From: Ctena decussata
Taxonomy: Eukaryota; Mollusca; Bivalvia; Lucinida; Lucinidae
NCBI GenBank assembly: GCA_963989385.1
Contig: OZ022508.1
Coordinates: forward strand, 53,917,087 to 53,981,086
Length of the DNA stretch: 64,000 bases
Direction of reading: 5' to 3'
A program made the position numbers and the translations under genes. Within the stretch, counting starts at the first letter, position 1. Each line of letters starts with the position of its first letter. The notes under the pieces are model-generated. The model saw only the letters and a list, made by a program, of their open reading frames with translations. It made no database searches and was not told where the DNA came from. Of this stretch, positions 56,217 through 64,000 are shown piece by piece.

Positions 56217-57717
56217 GAAAAAAACCAGAGCGGCTAAATCCCACCAGGATTTTCCAGCTGTTGGATGTAAAAGGGTAACCAAATATCTACGGGACCATGT
56301 CTATGAAGCACATGTCCCCACATTGTTCAGACCCTTAGACGTCTCACAGAGAAACCATACCAATACTCACAGACAGCATCTCAATGGACTTAATCAGCTT
56401 GCAGCTGGTATCATAGGGGAAGGTTCAACAGCTACTGATCTGATGAATTTCATGACCCAGAATCTTCGAGATGTTATAACCACCAGGACCACCATCTGGG
56501 GACCACTCCAAGGAAACATGCAATACTTGAGCCATTTTGCGGGCTGGACAGTTCCCAAAGAGCTACAAGTGTTCCCAGAATTAAATTCTCCTGCCGCACT
56601 GATGTACTGGAGAATCTTGGTTCATCTACTGGAAGGCTATCTGAACAGGATAGACGGGAATTCAACAGGACGTATAGCTACACCAGACGACCGGCCTCCA
56701 GGCATGACCCCAGGGTTGAGACAGCTAGTTCAGAACCCTCAGGGGCAGCCACTCAGTCCAGGCTAGTTTCTCTGAGCAAGAGATCAGAGGCTAGTTTCTC
56801 TGAGCAAGAGATCAGAAACATTCACCGTTACTGTGAGGACGCAATCAGCCCCAAGTCAGCAGGAACCAAGCCAGGTGATCTTGGAAGCAAATCAACTCCG
56901 TGCATTTGACAGCCATTTTTATCTGGACAGAACAGCGAAGAAGTTGCCTTGGACTGAAGATGTCACCGGAGTCACCATGCAGAATATCTTCGGGTATCCT
57001 CAACCCCAACCACGGGTTCCTGGGGAATTTTTCGGTGGAGTAATGGTGTTCTGCGACCCAGAAATAAGACTAGCTATCCCTCTCATGGACGAACTATGAA
57101 AGATAGCAGTAGGAGTGCACCCACGTAAGGTCAGGGAGTGCTCTGAGAGCTACATCCCAACTATCAAGACCTTGTTAGACTCCAATCCATTGGTGAAGGC
57201 TTTAGGTGAAATCGGACTGGATCGAAAAGAACCGGACTACATGTGGAGAGAACAAGATCAACTGTTTCGCAGGATGATGACTTTCAGCCGTCCCGACAAA
57301 GTTCTTGTGCTCCATATCCGGGGATCCTCTAATCGACATTCGTCCGATGTCCTGATGACACCCTTGCACCTCGGGAGGAAAGCCTGCTGTCCAAGCCAGA
57401 AACTCCATCTTCACTGTTTTACAGGCTGCAAAGAAGATGTCGAGGATTGGTTACAAGAGTTTCCCAACTGCCATTTCGGGTTCACCGCAAGGGTTTCAAT
57501 ATTTTCCGTGGACCAGTTAGAAGGTTTGAAATCTGTGCCAATAGACAGGATTTTGCTTGAGACAAACTCACCATATATGGCAGTAAACAAGGAGCTGAAG
57601 GCCAAAACTCCCGTCTACATAGGAGATGTAGCCCAGGTGGTCGCAAGGAAGAGAGGATTCTCAACAGAGGAGCTCTTGGCTGCTACCCTGGAGAATGGAT
57701 TGCAGCTATACCAATAA
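56217..57717 (+). pseudogene. TatD-family nuclease-like domain with C2H2-like and helical N-terminal parts
   Basis: Frame 1 reads a degenerate zinc-finger-like FPAVGCKRVTKYLRDHVYEA, a helical region (ATDLMNFMTQNLRDVI, WGPLQGNMQYLSHFAGWTV), then a TatD fold: DSHFYLDR, VGVHPRK, ALGEIGLDRKE, DKVLVLHIRG, LHCFTGCKEDVEDWL, ILLETNSPYM, and YIGDVAQVVARKRGF near the end. TatD proteins are metal-dependent DNases. Here the first metal site has only one His (HFY, usually HxH) and the late Asp is Asn (ETNSPY), so activity is doubtful in this copy. Breaks: a 28-bp tandem duplication at 56760-56815 brings TAG and TGA stops, and TGA at 57097. It lies between Pol and the 3' LTR, so it belongs to the element. 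Similar TatD genes (TATDN2-like) are expanded in marine invertebrates. Confidence 0.75.
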
Positions 57718-57766
57718 TACCATTGCTGTTGCCCCGCCTTAGTGCCAGGGGCATTTGTCAGTGGTT

Positions 57767-57905
57767 CAGGGACAGAGATGCCCCGCTGTTACTACCTCAG
57801 AATTGTTCCAGTAATCCAGGGACAGAGATGCCCCGCTGTTATTACGTAAGAATTGTTCCAGGTATCCAGGGACAGAAATGCCCCGCCGCCATTACCTCAA
57901 AACTG
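57767..57905 (+). repeat. 50-bp tandem repeat, three units
   Basis: cagggacagagatgccccgc and agaattgttcca blocks recur at 57767, 57816 and 57866, after the TatD stop codon. Confidence 0.8.
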
Positions 57906-58009
57906 CCTGGGGACATTCCACAAGGATGGGTTTATTGCCTGTCTTTTATCATGGTCTGGGGATATCCCACTTGCATAACTTCTCACATTCCAGTATTGCA
58001 GGTTATTCT

Positions 58010-58095
58010 GTACTATGGTTCTTTGAAGTGGGTATGCTGTACTATGGTTCTCTGAAGTGGGTACACTGTACTATGGTTCTTTGAAGTGGGGGCCT
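58010..58095 (+). repeat. 29-bp tandem repeat, three units
   Basis: tactatggttctttgaagtg, ending ggtatgctg, is repeated at 58011, 58040 and 58068, close to the 3' LTR. Confidence 0.8.
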
Positions 58096-58101
58096 ACAAA
58101 T

Positions 58102-58116
58102 CAAAATGGAGAGGAG
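58102..58116 (+). promoter_or_regulatory. Polypurine tract of the retroelement
   Basis: caaaatggagaggag, purine-rich and directly next to the TG that opens the LTR; it would prime plus-strand DNA synthesis. The single T and leading C are tolerated in such tracts. Confidence 0.6.
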
Positions 58117-58346
58117 TGTAGTGAAAGGTGTTCCATCTTGTGAGGAACAACAACAACAACACGACGACCGTGCAGCCAGCGATTGAGATACTTTCCCGCC
58201 TGTTGAAACCAAGTGATGAATCTGAGAGATTGACAAGAAAAGAAGCTGTTTATTTATGCTCATAAAGAAAACCATAACCAGCGCTTAATACAACCTCTCA
58301 AGTATTCCTGAAGCCATTTGTAGTAGTAAGTAGCGTTATTACTACA
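58117..58346 (+). repeat. 3' LTR, ~230 bp
   Basis: Begins TGTAGT and ends ACTACA, a 6-bp terminal inverted repeat with the standard TG...CA. It is preceded by the polypurine tract. No matching 5' LTR was found left of 49.4 kb, so the LTR rests on structure alone. Confidence 0.65.
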
Positions 58347-58896
58347 GTGTTGAAAACTACTTTTGAAAACAGTCTATTTTTGCACTAAGTTTGGCATGTT
58401 TATTCTATATGAGCTCATTTAATGAATATTGCATACGAGAAAGTATGTATACGGGAGAGAATCAAGACTATTATACATGAGGAAAAAATGCCATGTGCGG
58501 GGAGGTATCCCTCGAGTTCCTTATATATGAGAAAATACAACAAACTTTCCAAAGACTTGCGGGGGTTATCCCCAGAGATTTTTAAAGGGTGTTCTTTGGG
58601 GACATTGCCCCAAAGCAAAAGGGGCCTGGTTTTGTTATGGGTGTATTAAAAAAAGAGAAAGATATTAGACTATCCATCGCTCTACAAATTAACAGAATTA
58701 ATCGCATTTGAAATTGTAGTTTTCATATAAAAAAATTCTAGATTACAAGAAGGAAAGTGTTTTAAAAGATATGGATTTATTCCATATGAACCCATTTTTT
58801 TACCGAATCAAATTTGTCCTCCTAAGTCTTGTCACTGTGTTGAAAACTAGTTTTGATAACAGTCTATTTTTTTGCATTAAGTTCGGCATAATGTTT
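58347..58896 (+). repeat. ~70-bp direct repeat flanking ~490 bp
   Basis: gtgttgaaaactacttttga, then aacagtctatttttgca, at 58347-58407 recurs at 58836-58893 with few changes. The interval between is AT-rich and non-coding. Confidence 0.7.
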
Positions 58897-58899
58897 ATT

Positions 58900-60180
58900 A
58901 TGCTCTCCGAAGGGTGAGCATATAGTTGCCGCTTTGTCCGTCCGTCCTTCCGTCCGTCCGTCCGTCCGTTACACTTTTGTCCGGAGTATATCTCTGAGAG
59001 TATAAGAGGGAACTAAATGAAACTATACACATTGATAGAGGACAACGAGAGGAAGTGCAGTGCACAAGAACCGTAACTCTGTCACAAGTATTTACCAAGT
59101 TAGCTCCCTTTTCAGTTTTTTCAATAATTTGTTTGTCCGGAGCATATCTCTGAAAGTATAAGAGGGAACTAAATGAGACTTCACACATTGATAGAGGACA
59201 ACAAGGGGAAGTGCAATGCACAAAAATCGTAACCCTGTCACAAGTATTTACGAAGTTAGCTCCCTTTCCAGTTTTTTTTTCAATATTTTGCTTGTCCGGA
59301 GCATATCTCTGAAAGTATAAGGGGGAACTAAATTAAACTTCACACATTGATAGAGGTCAATGAGAGGAAGTGCAGTGCACAAGAACCGTAACCCTGTCCA
59401 AGTATTTACGAAGTTAGCTGCCTTTCCAGTTTTTTTCTCAATATTTTGTTTGTCTGGAGCATATTTCTGAAAGTATAAAGGGGAACTAAATGAAACTTCA
59501 AACATTGATGAGAGAAAATGCAGTGCACAAGAACTGTAACCCTATCACAAGTATTAGGAAGTTAGCTCCCTTAAAGTTTCCAGTTTTTTTCAATATTAAG
59601 CTTGTCCGGTGCATATCTCCAAAAGTATTTAAGGGAACTAAATGAAACTTCATACATTGAAAGAGGGAAATAAGAAAAAGTGCATGGCAGAAGAACCATA
59701 ATCCTATCTTAAGTGGTTACAAAGTTAGCTCCCTTCCTATTTTTTTCAACATTTTGCATGTCAAGAGCATATTTCTGGAACTATAAAAGGGAACTTAATG
59801 CAACTTCACTCATTAATAGAGGGCAATGAATGAAAGAACACAAGAACAATAATACTGTCAAAAGTAATTACAGAGTTAGCTCCCTTCTTATTTGTTGCTT
59901 TATTTTGCTTGTATGGAGCATATCTTAGGAAGTATTGAAGGAAACGAAATGAAATTTCACTTATTGACAGAAGGTAATGAAAGGAAGCGCAGAGCTTAGA
60001 ACTATAACATTACCTTTAGCAATTACAGAGTTAGCCCCCCTTCCTATTATTTCAGTTATTTAGCTTGTCTGGAGTATATCTCTGTGCATATTTAAGAGAA
60101 CATGAACGAAACTTCACATATTAATAATAGAGGGCAATGACAAGAGGTGCAGAGCAGAAGAACCATAACTGTATCCCAGT
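58900..60180 (-). mobile_element. ~157-bp tandem-core element (copy 2, reversed)
   Basis: Reverse orientation of the element at 587-1890. It starts ATGCTCTCCGAAGG, then a (CCGTCCGT)n tract, then units marked by gtccggagcatatctctga, ccctgtcacaagtatttacg and agttagctccctttccag. Units nearest the terminal repeat are the best conserved and decay toward 60180. The second terminal repeat was not found. The minus-strand frames at 58898-59505 are translations of the units. Confidence 0.75.
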
Positions 60181-61860
60181 CAGTTGTATGCATATCCAGA
60201 GCATTGCTTTAAAAGTATTGAAGTGAATTACTTTTTTTCCATTTTAAAGGGAAATCACCTCAATGTTCGTGCGCATACATTTTGACGCAGCGTCATTGTT
60301 TCCTGCTATGGTCATCATGACGTCGTTTGCCGTAACGCTATTTTAAAACGTTTACTTCACTTTCGAAGACAACATGACACCTGGATGGACGCTTTGTTGA
60401 AACAAACGTATGAGTTATTTTGCGACAGAAAAATGGTAAATATATAAACCTGGACAAAAATGACGAAAATGGGGCTGAAGAATTTTATACGGAAAAAAGA
60501 ACGACAATTGTTTTGGGGTAGTGTGTAATGTTTCATGAATGACCTGTCAGGTAAAGGGAGGATGTGAAAACTGCAAAGCGTTTTGAATCATTTTATAACT
60601 TTATGCAAGCAAATTCAAATAAGGACTTAGTACTCTTGGCTTGAGTCATAAAATACCTATGCAAACAGTGAAAGCGGAGATCAGACTGAGCAAATGCGCA
60701 GGCTAATAGCTTTTACCGTTAGATCATGTCATTAAGGTAAGTTCCCACAATGCGCAGGCTGATCTAAGCACTTACTGTTAGTTTTTTTCTGCAGACGGTG
60801 AGAGCCTTTCCGGGGGAAGTAACTCCGTCTTCAAGCCTGCTAGACCTTCCTCATGCATCTGAAAATCACGACGTTCCAAGCTCAAAAATGTAATAAAATT
60901 ATTCGACCATAACCCCAAAGTCACATGCACATTTACAGACCATGAAGATGAACCTTGCAAAGTTTCAGAATGATTCTGAGAAGCGTAGCTAGGCGGCGAA
61001 ATCTTATTTTTCACTAATTGTCCTACATGATTCATAGATTGTCGATGCGAACGGGGGAAAATATCAGGCTGCGCATCCACGAAAATTGGTCTTAGCACTA
61101 ATGATAAATTGAAATCATGCACCATGGACCAAGCTTTGCCTATGTTTCTGTGAAAATACATGTCGGGCAGTAGCCGGGTCCAATATAAAATGTTCGCATA
61201 TGAGCTTGTTCATCAGATATAAATGGATATAATCTAGAACCTGAAAAAAGTTCAAATACTCTATGAGTAACAACAATGAACATGCTGCCTAGTTTCAGTC
61301 CTTGGAATTTCTCTCATTTATGTATCGTCTGCATACGAGAAAACTTTGAAGGCGACAGTTTAATATAGACTAAATGTTTCAAGACAGAAGGACATTGCTA
61401 AGAATGTATAGGGAATTAAATTGCATTGCTATAAACAAGCATCGAAATTACACAGCTCATAAAATTATTATGTCTCAAAAAGCAGTCAAGAGATTTAAAC
61501 ACGGTTTTCGGGATTTGGGACTGAATAGGATTAGGCATCATATTTTATAGAAATAGTGAGAACATATAAATGACATTTCATAGGAAAGTCAGGAAAATAT
61601 GTCACCATTAAAAATTAGACTGCACAATGACAGACTTGATAATATGGCGATACAAGCGAATGTGTCTTTTTTCGCCACATCACTGCTTGTTTTACAACAT
61701 ACATTTTCTGTTCGCTGATATAGCTCGTTAGAATGATGCATACGCTATATAGTCAGAATATTCGATCAAACGAAGCACCTACCTAACGTGTGTACACCAG
61801 TCTGCCATCTTTGGTGGTCTGTTCCGTTTCCTAAAACGGATGTTTGGATCACCATCCTGA
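60181..61860. other. Mixed repeats and unassigned DNA
   Basis: Around 60640-60780 lie gagatcagactgagcaaatg and aatgcgcaggctgatctaag, an inverted pair related to a piece at 41710-41790. At 60790-61150 a 127-residue minus-strand frame falls in a stretch sharing cacatgcacattt with 33515; no domain is recognised. Nothing else is supported. Confidence 0.4.
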
Positions 61861-61863
61861 CAG

Positions 61864-61930
61864 TGAAATAAGTAGGACGCCCCGGCACTGCAAGTTATAC
61901 ACAGCACCATCGCACCACCCGGCCACCCCT
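61864..61930 (+). repeat. Fragment of the 26890-27365 dispersed repeat
   Basis: aagtaggacgccccggcact followed by gcaagttatac and agcaccatcgcaccaccc matches the 3' part of that family. Confidence 0.65.
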
Positions 61931-62349
61931 TCATTAGTTTTTGGATACTTCTTTCTGTGATTTAGTTTTTGAATCAGATTTCAAAATGGATAATTGTGCA
62001 AGAAAACGTCATGGGGAAGGCAGTTTTGCCTTAAGAATCTCAACTATCAGTGATATAGAAATAGAAGATTTTGTAAGTCCGTGGACATTTCATACATTGT
62101 TTATGTCAGGTGATGAGGTGTTGTTTGAATAGATGAGAAATCATGGCTTATGAGCGTAAGAAATAAAATGCCACTGTGGTAGGGTTGCCAAGCTCAACAG
62201 AAGGCAGGTTTAAACCATCAGTTCAGATGCGAAAATATTCATTTCTTTTAACGATCGGCGTATAATATAAGAGATTTGGTGATTTTTTATAAAGAGTTAT
62301 CTTAAAGGGCATACTGTACACCAATGTGCTGTCTCCATGGGGATGGACA

Positions 62350-62986
62350 ATAGGCACTCAGCAGTTAATTGGGCGAGTTGTATAAAGGAACTCTTCTATG
62401 AATTCACTTTCAGCATGTACAACATGACACAATTTGATTAGGAAGTAGAGATTGATGACAGTTTGTTTGGTAGAAAGGACAAATACAATAATGGGAGCCA
62501 AGGGGGCATCGTATTTGGATCTTTGGAATAATTCATAGAGACACAAACAGTCTGAAAATATATCCTGTTGGTAACAGGGATACAAATATCTTGATACCTC
62601 TAACTCAAAGACACGTAACTCCCGGAAGTAGGATTTATAATGACTCTTGGACCGCTTATATGGGACTAAATGAGCTGCGGTACGATCATTTTATTGTGTG
62701 TCACAAAACCACATTTAAACAAACTTACCAGAGTGTAGACACTGGAGCAATTGTAGAGTATCAAAATTACAGAATCGAGGGTGCTTGGAAGCATTGCAAG
62801 GACTACTTTAGGAAAATTAACGGTACAAAAAGGAAGATGTTCGAGCAACATCTCGCAGAAATAGTTTGGAGAAACAATGTACAAAATCAAGACAAGTATG
62901 TTTCCTTCTTTGGTCTTGTTGAATGCTGTTTCACGCTTTTCGCTCGTCCAAAATACAAATACTCAAGACCACTCTTTGACGCCTAA
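62350..62986 (+). pseudogene. Merlin-type (IS1016/ISXO2-like) DDE transposase, broken
   Basis: Pieces in order: AVNWASCIKELFYE, then VEIDDSLFGRKDKYNNGSQG (first Asp of the DDE triad), then in another frame GIIHRDTNSLKIYP, HVTPGSRIYNDSWTAYMGL (second Asp), VDTGAIVEYQNYRIEGAWKH (Glu) and HLAEIVWRNN. The order and motifs fit the ISXO2/IS1016-type domain, which in animals belongs to Merlin transposons. A stop before VEIDD and a frameshift at about 62505 break it. No terminal repeats were identified, and the N-terminal zinc-binding part is not recognised. Confidence 0.75.
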
Positions 62987-62991
62987 AACGA

Positions 62992-63600
62992 ATGAATTTT
63001 AAAGGCAGCACCACATCAGTATTTTACAGGGAAGCAGTGGTAGCGAAAGCGTTTCAGACGAGAAGAGACAACCAGAAGATGTACAGCCAGAAGAATCACA
63101 GCCAAAAAAAGAACAACCAGAAGAACAACAATCAGAAAATTCAGAGACTTCATCTACCCCAACTGTCACAATACAACGCAGCTCTGAAACATTGACCATT
63201 TCCAGCATTCAAGTTGCATCATCTTATAGTTTCCTTTGAAATTTCAACGTCTTCAGTACTGTCCATTCCTCAACCCTCAACTTCAAAGCAGACAATCGAT
63301 GACAGATTTGTACAAGAAGAAAACGGAGAGAAAGTAGAAAAGATCAAGCCCGTCCTCCTTTCCTTAACCCTCAACTTCAAAGCAGACAAACGATGGCAGA
63401 TTTGTTACAAGAAGAATAAAACGGAGAGAAAGTAGAAAAGATCAAACCCGTCCTAAAATAGCAGCTGCTACTGCTAGTAACGACAGTGATGCTGAATAGG
63501 AAAAAGAATAAAACAGAAAACTCTCTCATCCGAGAAAATTTCGTCCCGTCAAAAAGGTCACAAAGAAGGCAGACCATGTAGGTGAGGTAGCCGGCAGAAG
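62992..63600 (+). repeat. Lys/Gln-rich coding-like tract and 94-bp tandem duplication
   Basis: From 63060 a (CAGAAGAA)-type purine-rich stretch yields QKNHSQKKNNQKNNNQK-like frames. The block starting ccctcaacttcaaagcagac at 63274 is repeated at 63368 with few changes (period 94). It may be the tail of the Merlin element's reading frame. No domain is recognised. Confidence 0.5.
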
Positions 63601-64000
63601 TTCCAAAAGGGCTTCAAAGGCAGATCATCTAATTATTACTCAAAAAAACGTTTTGTGTATGAATTTTCATGTTCAGATAGTTATATTAAAAAGAATCTTA
63701 AAATATGGTGTTACATAGACGCCCTTTCATTTTGTAAAAAAGTTTTATATTAGTGATAATAATTTCAACAAAAAAATCGATAAAACTCTTAATAAATTTA
63801 GTGAAAAAAAAAAGTTTTAATACATTTTGGAAATTATGAACAAATAAATGGATACTACTTGATCACCATGAAAACTCCTCCAAAATACAGGATTTAGACC
63901 CGTCGATGAAAAAGAAGCAATATAAAGAAGTAAGTAGTTTAGCCATACACCTATCATAAGATGAACCGCGCTAAAATTTACTGCTTATGCGTATGGCCTG
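63600..64000. other. AT-rich right edge, nothing recognised
   Basis: Low-complexity AT-rich DNA with no supported feature. Confidence 0.5.

Noticed and set aside
52024..57099. UGA read as tryptophan
   Set aside because: TGG is used for Trp throughout the same frames and TAA and TAG breaks also occur, so this is ordinary decay.
60778..61161. 127-residue minus-strand frame
   Set aside because: It shares DNA words with a non-coding stretch near 33.5 kb and has no domain, so it is likely a dispersed repeat.
61941..62132. 63-residue frame as the N-terminus of the Merlin transposase
   Set aside because: It shows none of the expected N-terminal zinc-binding or helix motifs and is separated by stops from the catalytic part.

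Overview
The window is nuclear DNA of a metazoan, most likely a bivalve mollusc or close lophotrochozoan. The grounds are AT-rich sequence, one gene with GT-AG introns, dense small inverted-repeat transposons, tRNA-derived SINE heads and tandem-core elements of the kind common in bivalves. No species is claimed. Almost every open reading frame here is a chance frame inside repeats; the supported coding material is one host gene plus several transposon genes.

Host gene: a cytosolic sulfotransferase (SULT) gene lies on the plus strand from about 9.8 to 25.65 kb. Six exons join with consistent splice phases (9814-10001, 10661-10754, 12423-12658, 13884-13984, 20236-20449, 25513-25622) and cover the PAPS-binding loop, the catalytic His, the 3'-phosphate motif and the C-terminal RKG/KTVE region. 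An AATAAA follows the stop by about 25 bases. A one-base frame break sits in an A8 run in exon 1. The introns hold a 3.8-kb tandem element, a mariner-type deletion derivative, foldback MITEs and a tRNA-Gly-like sequence.

Left (0-9.8 kb): an inverted repeat, a 1.3-kb element of about 157-bp tandem units with 14-bp terminal inverted repeats, the first of three elements built from about 450-bp units (4.76-6.72 kb), and small MITEs. Middle (25.7-49 kb): foldbacks, a Penelope-like reverse transcriptase (30.1-32.0 kb, minus), MITEs, a long field of diverged tandem repeats (37-40 kb), a LINE tail, SINEs and paired MITEs. A possible CpG-rich first exon lies at 40.19 kb.

Right (49.4-58.35 kb): a broken Ty3/gypsy-type retroelement with a zinc knuckle, RT/RNase H, integrase, an in-frame PHD finger after the integrase, a downstream frame ending in a TatD-family nuclease-like domain, a polypurine tract and a 230-bp 3' LTR. 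No 5' LTR was recognised. A hAT-type element with an 8-bp target duplication interrupts a 33-bp coding repeat. The architecture of Ty3/gypsy pol plus PHD finger plus TatD is the most unusual system in the window. Beyond it are a reversed copy of the 157-bp array (58.9-60.2 kb) and a decayed Merlin-type (IS1016-like) DDE transposase (62.35-62.99 kb).
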